From an uncultured bacterium (GTDB lineage: Bacteria; Cyanobacteriota; Vampirovibrionia; Gastranaerophilales; Gastranaerophilaceae): a stretch of 64,000 nt of DNA. The stretch covers positions 1 to 64,000 of the forward strand of contig CASGEP010000006.1 in the NCBI GenBank assembly GCA_949300515.1, read 5' to 3'. Position numbers and translations under genes: made by a program. Of this stretch, positions 44,642 through 53,011 are shown piece by piece (within the stretch, counting starts at the first letter, position 1; every line of letters begins with the position of its first letter). Under the pieces are notes generated by a model. The model made no database searches. It worked only from the letters and a program-made list of their open reading frames with translations, and was not told the DNA's origin.

Positions 44642-44719
44642 GTATTGATATTTTCTAAAGGGTACTAATATATTTACATTCAAAAAGTTTTTATGAGTTG
44701 AACAAGGAAAGGTTAGAAA

Positions 44720-45418
44720 ATGAGTGTTCAGGCAAATGAGTGTATAGAGAATCAAGAGGTCAGAGTTGTTATTATCGAGGATTACAAATTAACGAGAGTA
44801 GGTTTGAGATATGCTCTTAATCAAATCGAAAACATTAATGTAATAGCCGAAGCGGAAAGTGCCGAGGAGGGTATTGAAATTATCAGAAAAAACCAGCCCG
44901 ATGTTGTGTTGATGGATTTGGGGCTTCCGAGCATGAACGGTCTTGAAGCAACAATCAGAATAAAAGAAATGTTCTCTCAGATTAAAATAGTAATTTTAAC
45001 CTCTCATGACAGAGAGGAAGAAGTGCTTGCATCTTTCGGCTCGGGTGCAAACGCCTATTGTTTAAAAGATATCGAGCCCAAAGCACTCTCGGATGTAATT
45101 AAAAGTGCAGCAAAAGGAGCGTGCTGGATAGATCCCGCCGTAGCAAGACTTGCCCTGAAACTCTTTCCGAAACCCGAAAATGTCGAGTTTTTGTCAAAGG
45201 GTGCAAATGCCGACCCGAAAGGACACCTGACGGAAAGAGAACAGGAGGTTTTGAAGCTGCTTGTACAGGGAAGGTCAAATACGGAAATTGCAAAGGAGCT
45301 TATTGTAAGTGTCCACACTGCAAAAGCACATGTTTGCTCTATCCTTCAAAAGCTTTGCGTGGATGACAGAGTTCAGGCTGCAGTTAAAGCTATTAAAGAA
45401 GGATTAGTTAAAGCATAG
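44720..45418 (+). CDS. NarL/FixJ-family response regulator
   Basis: A 232-residue two-domain regulator. Receiver domain: acidic IIEDYKLTRVGL near the start, phosphoacceptor Asp at about residue 66 in VLMDLGLPSMNG, conserved Thr/Lys in VILTSHDR and CLKDIEP. C-terminal LuxR-type helix-turn-helix: LTEREQEVLKLLVQGRSNTE then IAKELIVSVHTAKAHVCSIL. No histidine kinase gene is adjacent, so it is an orphan regulator. A terminator follows at once. Confidence 0.92.
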   Translation: MSVQANECIENQEVRVVIIEDYKLTRVGLRYALNQIENINVIAEAESAEEGIEIIRKNQPDVVLMDLGLPSMNGLEATIRIKEMFSQIKIVILTSHDREEEVLASFGSGANAYCLKDIEPKALSDVIKSAAKGACWIDPAVARLALKLFPKPENVEFLSKGANADPKGHLTEREQEVLKLLVQGRSNTEIAKELIVSVHTAKAHVCSILQKLCVDDRVQAAVKAIKEGLVKA

Positions 45419-45436
45419 ATATGGAGGATGGTATTT

Positions 45437-45464
45437 TTGCCCCGTTTTGCGGGGCAATTTTTTT
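45437..45464 (+). terminator. Intrinsic terminator after the NarL-type gene
   Basis: TTGCCCCG (45437-45444) pairs with CGGGGCAA (45450-45457) around a TTTTG loop, followed by seven T. It begins 19 bases after the regulator's stop. Confidence 0.85.
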
Positions 45465-45581
45465 ATATTCGTATAAATTTTTTGAAATAATCTTAACATG
45501 CATATAAAGATTGTATAAACAAAAACGCTTTTTAAAATTTTTTGGATTATACTTTAGAAAAAGTAAATCAGGAGATTAAAA

Positions 45582-45896
45582 ATGCAAGCAGTTTTAAATA
45601 ATACAAGAACACTCCAAACAACAGACAATGAAGCTAAATTGGATACTTTATTAAAAATGCTTATCGATGCTGACCAAAAAACAAAAAGCGAAATTGAAAA
45701 CCGCATTGTTAATATGGGCGAAGGCATTGCAAACCTGCTTGTTGACAGACTCCAAAAAGTTAAAGGCGCACAGCGCGGCGTAATTGCAATGAGTCTTATA
45801 AGACTCGGCGAATGTTCAATCGCTCCGCTTAAGAGGCTGGCTCTTGAGTCAAGCGAATTTCAATGGATTGCAAATTACCTTATTTCCGAGATATAG
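45582..45896 (+). CDS. Small HEAT-like helical protein
   Basis: A 104-residue all-helical protein (MLIDADQKTKSEIENRIVNM; GAQRGVIAMSLIRLGECSIA) resembling one HEAT-repeat pair. It has a good ribosome site (CAGGAG) and a terminator downstream. Family not recognised; possibly a protein-protein adaptor. Confidence 0.55.
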   Translation: MQAVLNNTRTLQTTDNEAKLDTLLKMLIDADQKTKSEIENRIVNMGEGIANLLVDRLQKVKGAQRGVIAMSLIRLGECSIAPLKRLALESSEFQWIANYLISEI

Positions 45897-45972
45897 TGCA
45901 CTTTTGACCTAATAAGTTCAATGTAAATAGTCCTTTTGGATAACCTTTTATGGTAATGAAGATATGATTTTT

Positions 45973-46011
45973 AAAATGCATAATTCAAGAAAAATGAGTT
46001 ATGCATTTTTT
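45973..46011 (+). terminator. Terminator after the HEAT-like gene
   Basis: AAAATGCATAA (45973-45983) pairs with TTATGCATTTT (45999-46009) with a 15-base loop, followed by T residues. It separates the HEAT-like gene from the SLH protein gene. Confidence 0.7.
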
Positions 46012-46051
46012 ATTGTCATGAAAATATTACTTTTCGATAAAAGGAGGAAAG

Positions 46052-47950
46052 ATGACTATCAAAAAATTTGTACTTAGTGCAACGGTTGTCTCCGTGTTTG
46101 CTCTTACTGTACCTGTCAGCTTCGCCGCATGCCCCATTAACAGTGATTGCGGCTGTCCTGACCAGTGCATGGAGAAAGTAACACCCGAAAATTCCGTTTG
46201 CAGGAAGTGTAATCAGGCACCTTGCAAATGCAAGAAAGAAAAGAAAAAGAAGCACAAATGCGATCCTTGTGAAACAGGAGCTGCCGCACCCGCACCTGAC
46301 TGCGGCTGTGAAGTTCAAAAGGATGATTGCGGATGTACTACCGGTGCTGCTGCCCCAAGCTGTGTGCAGGCTGCTCAACCTAAAGCTCAGGTGTATGCTT
46401 ACCCTAATTCCGTTTACTCAAACGCAAATGCCGCTGTTGTGGGCGAAAGTGCCGACACTGCAGCAATAGCAGATAACATGCTTGAAGCATATAACGGCGT
46501 TATGGTTGATGACTCTTGCCCCACGGGCTGTGCGGCTCCTGTTATTCCGGATTTAATACCGACAGACTGCTGTCCTGCGCCGAACGTTTCTTCGCCGACA
46601 TCCATAGAGGCTAAGAAAATAATAAAAGAAGAAATTCCCAACATTACGGGCATGGCTGCAGATATCGGCACCCAACACTATCCCGATGTTCCGAACGGAT
46701 ACTGGGCAAGCGATGATATTAACCGCTTAACGGATCAGTGTGTCCTTGCGGGCTATCCCGACAGATACTTTAAACCCAATAAAAATGTATCAAGGGCTGA
46801 GATGGCATCAATGGTCGTAAAAGGCTACAACCTTGAAGATCAATGCCTGACGGAAGCCGGTAATTTCCCTGACGTGCCAAGATCACACTGGGCGTATGAA
46901 GCTATTAATAAAGGCGTCGGCGCCGATATGATTGAAGGTTATGAAAACGGTCTGTTTAAGCCTAACGGCAGCATTACAAGAACGGAAGCTCTTGCAATAC
47001 TTTCAAAAGGCATAAACTGTCCGATGGATAACTGCAAGGCGGATGAAATTCTTTCTCAGTATACCGACGGAAATCAAGTGCCGGCATGGGCAAGAGAATG
47101 CGTAGCAAAAGCAATTGATAACGGTGCACTTAAAGATGAAGCAAGTTCAAAAATTCGTCCTAATCAAAAGGCAACACGTGCAGAAATCAGCTCAATGCTT
47201 CAGGGCGTGCGCGTAGCGGGCGGATATGACACTGATGTTAAAACAGCCTGCGCACCTTGTGAACAGACTGAAAAAATGTTCATTGAAAAAGAGGAGTGTG
47301 TAACAATACCTACACTTGAACTTTCAATGAATGATATTATCAACGCTAAAAATGCGAACGTAGGCGAGCAGTTTGCCGCAACGACATTAAATGAAATTAC
47401 AATTAACGGTACAACATTCCCGTGCGGTTCAACCGTAAGGGGTAAAATTACCGAAGTTGTAAGACCTTCTAAAGGTAACGGCGGTGCGCTGAAACTGTCT
47501 TTCAATCAGATTTCATACGGTGATTGCAAAGAAATGCTGCCAAAACAAGTCCATACAGCGATGGTACAAAAACAAAAAGACGTTAACTTCCTTGTACGTG
47601 CAATACAGTTCCCCTTCACAATGGTGGGCAGTGTCTTAGGTACTGCGGGAAGAACGGTCGGCGGTGCTGCTATCGGTATAGCTAATGCAACGGAAGCACT
47701 GTTTGATCAAGCCGGTGTAGGTACGGGCGAGCTGCTCTCGGGTAAATTTAAAGCAGCGGGCAGAAGCTATCAAGACGGTTTAAAAACCGCATTCAAAGCC
47801 CCTGTTGACCTTACAAGAACTGCTTTGTCGGGAACACTGGGCACCCTGCAAACTTCCGCAGACGAGCTTACATACCTTGTAGATCCTAACGGTATGGCTA
47901 TTTCAAGAGTTAACCCGAAAGAAAGAGTGACAATTGCATTTGGCGAATAA
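46052..47950 (+). CDS. Cysteine-rich S-layer-homology envelope protein
   Basis: A 632-residue secreted protein. A signal peptide (FVLSATVVSVFALTVPVSFA, cut near residue 25) is followed by a stretch of about 150 residues with roughly 19 Cys, mostly in CxC and CxxC pairs (CGCPDQC, CRKC, CKCKK, CDPCETG). Then come three SLH domains (about residues 205-395; HYPDVPNGYWASDDINRL, FPDVPRSHWAYEAIN, and a third) that would bind cell-wall polymer or outer membrane, and a Gly/Ala-rich C-terminal region with membrane-like segments around residues 520-600. The AAAGGAGG ribosome site is strong. The function of the Cys-rich region is unknown. Confidence 0.82.
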   Translation: MTIKKFVLSATVVSVFALTVPVSFAACPINSDCGCPDQCMEKVTPENSVCRKCNQAPCKCKKEKKKKHKCDPCETGAAAPAPDCGCEVQKDDCGCTTGAAAPSCVQAAQPKAQVYAYPNSVYSNANAAVVGESADTAAIADNMLEAYNGVMVDDSCPTGCAAPVIPDLIPTDCCPAPNVSSPTSIEAKKIIKEEIPNITGMAADIGTQHYPDVPNGYWASDDINRLTDQCVLAGYPDRYFKPNKNVSRAEMASMVVKGYNLEDQCLTEAGNFPDVPRSHWAYEAINKGVGADMIEGYENGLFKPNGSITRTEALAILSKGINCPMDNCKADEILSQYTDGNQVPAWARECVAKAIDNGALKDEASSKIRPNQKATRAEISSMLQGVRVAGGYDTDVKTACAPCEQTEKMFIEKEECVTIPTLELSMNDIINAKNANVGEQFAATTLNEITINGTTFPCGSTVRGKITEVVRPSKGNGGALKLSFNQISYGDCKEMLPKQVHTAMVQKQKDVNFLVRAIQFPFTMVGSVLGTAGRTVGGAAIGIANATEALFDQAGVGTGELLSGKFKAAGRSYQDGLKTAFKAPVDLTRTALSGTLGTLQTSADELTYLVDPNGMAISRVNPKERVTIAFGE

Positions 47951-48014
47951 GAGCCAAATTCACATGTCAGCAAGATAACAAAACGCTGAATTTGTGCCAA
48001 AGGGCACTGTTAGA

Positions 48015-48063
48015 GCCTCGCATTGGAGGCAAGAGGGACCCGTATCAGGTGTCCCTCTTTTTT
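48015..48063 (+). terminator. Tandem hairpin terminator after the SLH gene
   Basis: GCCTC-GCATTG-GAGGC (48015-48030), then AGAGGGAC (48032-48039) pairing with GTCCCTCT (48051-48058), then T residues to 48063. The second is a textbook intrinsic terminator. Confidence 0.85.
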
Positions 48064-48105
48064 GTGTTATATTTTTAATAAAGAGTCTTTTATGGAGAGT
48101 TAAAA

Positions 48106-48519
48106 ATGGATAAAAAAATCAAAGATATAGCGGCGGATAACTTTTTAAACAAGGGATTTTCATGCTCCGAGAGTGTTGTTAGAGCAGCGGCTGATTTAGG
48201 AATTGTGCCCGATGAACTTGTGAGTGTTGCAACTTCTTTTTCGGGCGGCATGGGCTCGGGCTGTCTCTGCGGTGCAATATCCGGTGCGCAGATTGTTATA
48301 GGGTACTTAAACGGCAAATATAAAACAAATACCGCGCGTGGTATGGCAAAAGAGTTTGTTGAAGAATTTAAAAAGTCGCACAAAGCAACATGCTGCAGGG
48401 TATTGACCTCGGGTTTTGAATTCCACTCGCCCGAGAGAAAAAGACACTGTGTAAACATGGTGGCAAAATGCGGCGAAATTTTAGAAGATATGCTCGAGCG
48501 CGAAAAGTCTAAAGCTTAG
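48106..48519 (+). CDS. C_GCAxxG_C_C-family redox-active protein
   Basis: A 137-residue member of the C_GCAxxG_C_C family (TIGR01909-like), with conserved cysteines in GFSCSESVVRAA, GSGCLCGAISGAQIVIG and SHKATCCRVL, and HCVNMVAKCGE. The family is often near redox or membrane transport genes and its function is unsettled; a membrane-associated redox or metal role is proposed. It is cytoplasmic by sequence and has no signal peptide. The end overlaps the XRE gene convergently. Confidence 0.82.
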   Translation: MDKKIKDIAADNFLNKGFSCSESVVRAAADLGIVPDELVSVATSFSGGMGSGCLCGAISGAQIVIGYLNGKYKTNTARGMAKEFVEEFKKSHKATCCRVLTSGFEFHSPERKRHCVNMVAKCGEILEDMLEREKSKA

Positions 48520-48746
48520 ATAATTTCTCTTAAATTAAGTTTGTGCTGTATAGGCTCGTTTTCAAGAAGATCTGCAATGGAACAATCCAGAGCTTCGCAA
48601 AGTCTGTCCATGTTTTCATAAGAAGGCTGAGTCCTGCCGTTTGCCCAGGAATACACCGTCTGCTGGGGCAAGTTCAGCTCTTTTGCAAGTTTATAGAGGC
48701 TGTAGCCCTTTTTTTCCTTTGCGGTTTCTCTGATTTTAATTTTCAT
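48516..48746 (-). CDS. XRE-family transcriptional regulator
   Basis: A 76-residue helix-turn-helix protein: GYSLYKLAKELNLPQQTVYSW then ANGRTQPSYENMDRLCEALD, a Cro/C1-type domain with a short tail. It may regulate the adjacent redox-active gene. The convergent overlap with it is 4 bases. Confidence 0.85.
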   Translation of the reverse strand: MKIKIRETAKEKKGYSLYKLAKELNLPQQTVYSWANGRTQPSYENMDRLCEALDCSIADLLENEPIQHKLNLREII

Positions 48747-48967
48747 TTATATGTTCCAAAAAGTTGTATAACCATGTAAATTTACATGTTATATTATATC
48801 TACAGGGCGAAATTTTATATAGTGGTTTTAATTTTTTTACTCTTTTTGTATGAAAATTGTCTAAATGTATTAAATATGGTTACAAAAATTTCGTAAATAT
48901 AAATAAAATACTTGTCATTTAACAATAAAACATTATAAAATATAGAAAAAAGGGGTTTATTTAATCT

Positions 48968-49780
48968 ATGAAAAAGTTTGCAGTTTTACTATCGTTTCTT
49001 TTAATATCAGGTTCGCTGAGTTTTTGTCTGGCACAGACAAAGTCGGTAAGTTCTCAGGTGTACTCGGGCATTGCAAATTACAAAAAAGCCAACTACACGG
49101 GCTGTATACAGGATATGGAGTCCGTGCTTGAGAAAAATCCCGATGATATCCTTGCAAAATATTATCTTGCTCTTGTGTATACAAAAATCGGTATGAGCGA
49201 TGATGCTAAAAAATATTATCAGGCGGTAGTTGATCAGGGAAGTGAAAAACTGCTTGTTAAATATTCTCAAAGGGCGCTTACATGTTTAGATAAGCCGGAT
49301 GATAAAATCTGCGCCGTAAAAAGAAGCCTCGAAGATGATGATATGAGCGAATTTATCGAGTCGGGCGAGTTTTTACACCCCGATCTGGTAAAGAATATGC
49401 AAAAACGCGAGTTGAAAGACATTAAAGACAACTACAACGCCGACAGGGAAGTAGATTTGGATGAATACAGATTTATTAATGATGCTAAAGACGAAGTACC
49501 GAGCGATGCCGAGATTGCTCAGGCCGTAAAAATCCTTGCCAAGGTAGGCTATAACCCTGCGGCTCAAATATATAATAATGCAGGCTCGGGAAGTTTGAGT
49601 TCGCAAATGGCACAGTTAAATTTGCTTACAAACAGTCAAAATTCAAACAATAACTTTGTAAATATGCTGCCCTACCTTATGGCTCAAAGGGGAGATAACT
49701 CAAACATCAGCCCGGAGCTGATTCAAACAATGCTTATGAATCAGGCTATGCCAAGTTTTGACTTCGGCAGCAGCAACTAG
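48968..49780 (+). CDS. Secreted tetratricopeptide protein
   Basis: A 270-residue protein with a signal peptide (KKFAVLLSFLLISGSLSFCLAQ) and two TPR-like repeats at residues 30-100 (SGIANYKKANYTGCIQDMES; AKYYLALVYTKIGMSDDAKK). The C-terminal half is Asn/Ser-rich and low in complexity. It could be a lipoprotein or periplasmic scaffold. It is 8 bases upstream of fliW, so it may be a flagellar or envelope factor by position. Confidence 0.65.
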   Translation: MKKFAVLLSFLLISGSLSFCLAQTKSVSSQVYSGIANYKKANYTGCIQDMESVLEKNPDDILAKYYLALVYTKIGMSDDAKKYYQAVVDQGSEKLLVKYSQRALTCLDKPDDKICAVKRSLEDDDMSEFIESGEFLHPDLVKNMQKRELKDIKDNYNADREVDLDEYRFINDAKDEVPSDAEIAQAVKILAKVGYNPAAQIYNNAGSGSLSSQMAQLNLLTNSQNSNNNFVNMLPYLMAQRGDNSNISPELIQTMLMNQAMPSFDFGSSN

Positions 49781-49788
49781 AGAAAACT

Positions 49789-50262
49789 ATGGAAAAAAAC
49801 TTGGAAAAAATTAAAACAACACGCTTTGGCGAGGTTGAAGTAGATAATAGTTTGTTATTTAACTTTGTTTCTCCGATAATCGGATATAACGACAAAAAAC
49901 GTTTTACCCTGATTGACTATCGTCCCGATTCGCCCTTTAAGTGGCTGCAGTCAATGGAGGATATGGATTTAGCTTTTCCGGTTACGCTGTGCAGCTATTT
50001 TGATATTGATTATCAGTTTGAGCTGAGTGATGAGGATGCGGCAAAGCTGGGTATCACAAGTGCAGAGGAAATACTTGCGCTCAACATTGTGACAATCCCG
50101 CAGATTAACCCTCAAGGTGCTACGATTAATCTTCTTGCGCCGATTATTATAAATACTAAAAACAACAATGCAATGCAGGTGATTTTAAAAGACTCTAAAT
50201 TACCGGTAAGACACCCTCTTTTTGATAAAAAAGAAAATGACGGCAAAAATGAAGGCGAGTAG
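49789..50262 (+). CDS. fliW: Flagellar assembly factor FliW
   Basis: A 157-residue protein that binds CsrA and flagellin; in known systems excess flagellin sequesters FliW, freeing CsrA to block flagellin translation. Seen: KTTRFGEVEVDNSLLFNFV, the LQSMEDMDLAFPVT core segment and the APIIINTKNNNAMQVILKD family ending. It is followed at 3 bases by csrA. Confidence 0.93.
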   Translation: MEKNLEKIKTTRFGEVEVDNSLLFNFVSPIIGYNDKKRFTLIDYRPDSPFKWLQSMEDMDLAFPVTLCSYFDIDYQFELSDEDAAKLGITSAEEILALNIVTIPQINPQGATINLLAPIIINTKNNNAMQVILKDSKLPVRHPLFDKKENDGKNEGE

Positions 50263-50264
50263 CA

Positions 50265-50528
50265 ATGTTAATTTTAACAAGAAAACTTAACCAAAAACTG
50301 ATAATAAATGACAACATTGAAGTTGTGATTTTAGAAACTTATAAAAATGCCGTCAAAATAGGCATAAAAGCCCCGAGCAACGTTCAGGTGTTCAGGGAGG
50401 AAATATATCGTGAAATCAAAAAGGCAAATGAGATGTCAAAATCGGCAGACGTCAAAACGCTTGAGAGCATAAAAACGCCTCATACAAAGGGCTTTAACCT
50501 TGCCGATAAATTAAAACACAAAAACTGA
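50265..50528 (+). CDS. csrA: Carbon storage regulator CsrA
   Basis: An 87-residue RNA-binding protein. MLILTRKLNQKLIINDNIEV and VKIGIKAPSNVQVFREEIY are the CsrA core; Arg in the VFREEI motif contacts RNA. The C-terminal 30 residues extend beyond the typical 60-75, as in FliW-controlled CsrA. It would bind GGA motifs in the flagellin leaders nearby. Confidence 0.95.
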   Translation: MLILTRKLNQKLIINDNIEVVILETYKNAVKIGIKAPSNVQVFREEIYREIKKANEMSKSADVKTLESIKTPHTKGFNLADKLKHKN

Positions 50529-50529
50529 A

Positions 50530-51159
50530 ATGCTAAATAAAGCGAAAGAATTATTTTACAAAGGGGATTATTCGGGGGCGCTTGAGATTTTTAAAAGGGA
50601 AAATCTCAACTACGAAGCGGGGCTGTGCACGCTTTTGTGTTCGGATGTGGAGCTTGCAAAGAGTTTTTGGACAAAAGATAAGGACCCCGATGTTGCAACA
50701 AGATGGGGGCTTATTGTTATAAATTTAATTTACCTTAAAGTAAAAGAGCGCCCCACGTTTTTTCAGCTCAGAGCGTTTTTAGAGGTGTATTTAAACCTTT
50801 TTATCGAAAGCGGAAATCTCGGCTGGGCAGAAAATCTTATAAGCGCTTGCGATATTTTTGCCCGCTATAACCCCGAAAGCTATAAATTTATCGCAAGGGC
50901 GCTATTTGCAAACGGTTATTTGTCCCTTGCGCACACTTTTTTAAACGAGTCAAAAAAACTTTTCTACTCTGACCCCGAGGCTCATTTTATAGACTCTCAG
51001 GCTTTTTTCCTTGAAAAAGAGTACGACAAGGCTCTCTTTAGCATAAATGAAACGCTCAAATGTGCAAGCGACTATTATCCCGCTCTTGAGTTTAAAAAGC
51101 TGATTGAACAGAAAATAAAAACCCCCGGCCGAGTACAGCGCGGGGGCAATAAAGCTTAA
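50530..51159 (+). CDS. Tetratricopeptide-like protein after csrA
   Basis: A 209-residue protein with TPR-like helical pairs (KAKELFYKGDYSGALEIFKR; SYKFIARALFANGYLSLAHT; DSQAFFLEKEYDKALFSINE). It begins 1 base after the csrA stop. No signal peptide. It might be a chaperone or regulator of flagellin export, by position. Its last codons overlap a minus-strand terminator for flagellin 1. Confidence 0.6.
   Translation: MLNKAKELFYKGDYSGALEIFKRENLNYEAGLCTLLCSDVELAKSFWTKDKDPDVATRWGLIVINLIYLKVKERPTFFQLRAFLEVYLNLFIESGNLGWAENLISACDIFARYNPESYKFIARALFANGYLSLAHTFLNESKKLFYSDPEAHFIDSQAFFLEKEYDKALFSINETLKCASDYYPALEFKKLIEQKIKTPGRVQRGGNKA
51116..51146 (-). terminator. Flagellin terminator inside the 3' end of the TPR gene
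   Basis: CCCCCG (51122-51127) pairs with CGGGGG (51141-51146) around a 13-base loop; leftwards it is followed by TTTTTATTTT. It lies about 30 bases after the flagellin 1 stop and also codes the last residues (PGRVQRGGNKA) of the plus-strand TPR gene. Confidence 0.75.
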
Positions 51160-51174
51160 AAATTGTCTTTGAGA

Positions 51175-52001
51175 TTATATTAACGACAATGCAATGTTTG
51201 GTTGTTGGTTTGCTTGTGTCAACAGTGAAGCTGATGCTTGTTGCAGAATTTGGTTTTTAATATAGTTAGATGATTCTGTAGCTATGTCAGCATCTGTTAT
51301 ACGCGAATTTGCAGCCGATAAGTTTTCATACTGAGTATCAAGCTGTTCAATAGCCGAGTCTAACCTGTTTGAAACAGCACCAATTGTACCGCGTCTTGAT
51401 GAAATTTCATTAATTGCAACATCAAGCTGATCGAGCTGGGTTTGCATATCAGCCAAGTCTGTGCCGACAAATGCCGATGTGAAAGTTGCTTGTCCGGTCA
51501 GAGTTGATACGTGGGCATCGTTAAATACATCTGAAATTTCAATTGTGTTTGTAGCACCGTCAGAACCTGTACCTATTTGAAGTGTAACTGTTTCATCGGC
51601 ACTGTCGTGAGTTGCACCGCCAAACAGGTCAAATGTGTTGAACTTAGCACCTGTTGCAATTCTGTCGATTTCAGCTAAACGTGCAGTTGCTTCTTCTTGC
51701 ATAGCTTGTAATTGGTCGTCAGTTTGACCGCCGTTCATAGCTTGCAAAGTCAGGTCACGAATACGCATAAAGTTGTCTTGCATAACTGCAAGGTTACCTT
51801 CAGCTGTTTGCAAGAGGTTAATACCTTGTTGCGCATTGCTCTTTGCAACACTTGTACCGCGGGTTTGAACTTCGATACCTTTTGAAATTACCAAGCCTGC
51901 AGCGTCATCTGCAGCAGAGTTAATCTTTGAACCGGTTGTCATTCTCTCCATTGCCGTGTTCCTTGAATTGATTGAACGTTTGTGTTAACCACAATAGCCA
52001 T
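51175..52001 (-). pseudogene. fliC: Flagellin gene 1, frameshifted near its start
   Basis: The intact part encodes a flagellin from MERMTTGSKINSAADDAAGL to the C terminus (NYIKNQILQQASASLLTQAN), with the N-terminal D0/D1 helix and C-terminal helix regions. The real start is ATG 52001 with an AAAGGAG site; it reads MAIVVNTNVQSIQ and then runs into TGA within 8 codons because bases are missing around 51955-51968. The downstream frame starts at ATG 51951 but lacks the D0 residues for export and polymerisation. Paralogue of flagellin 2. Confidence 0.85.
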
Positions 52002-52107
52002 AATCTGAATCTCCTTTCGATTGACTAAATACTTCCTTGTGTATACTTTAGTAATTCACCACGGGAGTGAATTACTAACATTTTTTATTTAAGTTTTTAC
52101 AAAACTT
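52002..52107 (-). promoter_or_regulatory. Flagellin 1 leader with two CsrA-like sites and a palindrome
   Basis: Read leftwards: palindrome AAGTTTTGTAAAAACTT (52107-52091); an exact 12-base inverted repeat TTAGTAATTCAC...GTGAATTACTAA (52078-52048, loop CACGGGA on the plus strand); the motif ACAAGGAAGT (52040-52031); then AAAGGAG at the ribosome site (52017-52011). Two GGA motifs, one at the ribosome site, mirror the known CsrA binding on Bacillus flagellin messenger. Confidence 0.6.
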
Positions 52108-52122
52108 AAAACTTTTTTACAT

Positions 52123-52163
52123 AATAAAAGCCCTTAAACCGGCGTGGTAAAAGGGCTTTTATT
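52123..52163 (-). terminator. Terminator after flagellin 2
   Basis: AATAAAAGCCCTT (52123-52135) pairs perfectly with AAGGGCTTTTATT (52151-52163). It ends the flagellin 2 transcript 29 bases past its stop and precedes the flagellin 1 leader. Confidence 0.85.
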
Positions 52164-52191
52164 CCATCGATTATAGTTAATATGTCATTAA

Positions 52192-53011
52192 CTATATGAG
52201 AGACAATGCAATGTTTGGTTGTTGGTTTGCTTGTGTTAACAGGGAAGCTGATGCTTGCTGCAGAATTTGGTTTTGAATGTAGTTAGATGATTCTGTAGCT
52301 ATGTCAGCATCTGTTATACGTGAATTTGCAGCCGATAAGTTTTCATACTGGGTATCAAGCTGATCCATCGCAGAGTCCAGTCTGTTAATAGTCGAACCTA
52401 TTGTACCGCGTCTTGATGAAATTTCATTAATTGCAACATCAAGCTGATCAAGCTGGGTTTGCATATCAGCCAAGTCTGTGCCGACAAATGCCGATGTGAA
52501 AGCTGCAGCTCCGGTCAGAGTTGATACGTGGGCATCGTTAAATACATCTGAAATTTCAATTGTGTTTGTAGCACCGTCAGAACCTGTACCTATTTGAAGA
52601 GTAACCGATTCGGCGTCGCTTTCACGGCTTTCACCGCCAAACAGGTCAAACGTATTGAACTTAGCACCCGTTGCAATTCTGTCGATTTCAGCTAAACGCG
52701 CTTGTGCTTCTTCTTGCATAGCCTGCAGCTGGTCTTCCGTTTGACCGCCGTTCATAGCTTGCAAAGTCAGGTCACGAATACGCATAAAGTTGTCTTGCAT
52801 AACAGACAGGTTTCCTTCAGCAGTTTGCAAAAGGTTAACGCCTGATTGAGCGTTGCTTTTTGCAACCGTTGTACCGCGTGTTTGAACTTCGATACCTTTT
52901 GAAATTACCAAGCCTGCAGCGTCATCTGCAGCAGAGTTAATCTTTGAACCGGTTGTCATTCTCTCCATTGCCGTGTTCTGATTGAACGTTTGTGTTAACC
53001 ACGATTGCCAT
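52192..53011 (-). pseudogene. fliC: Flagellin gene 2, frameshifted near its start
   Basis: A second, closely similar flagellin, almost identical over residues 1-60 and at the C terminus, with differences in the middle. ATG 53011 (AAGGAG site) opens MAIVVNTNVQS, then the frame shifts at about 52979. The downstream flagellin frame starts at ATG 52968 (MERMTTGSKINSAADD). The break is at the same place as in flagellin 1 but in another frame: the joined sequence TCA-GAACACGG lacks the ATTCAAG present in gene 1. A whole flagellin N-terminal helix is missing. Confidence 0.85.

Noticed and set aside
51175-53011. Programmed ribosomal frameshifting in the flagellins
   Set aside because: The two genes would need opposite shifts (one -1, one +1) at sites with no slippery sequence.
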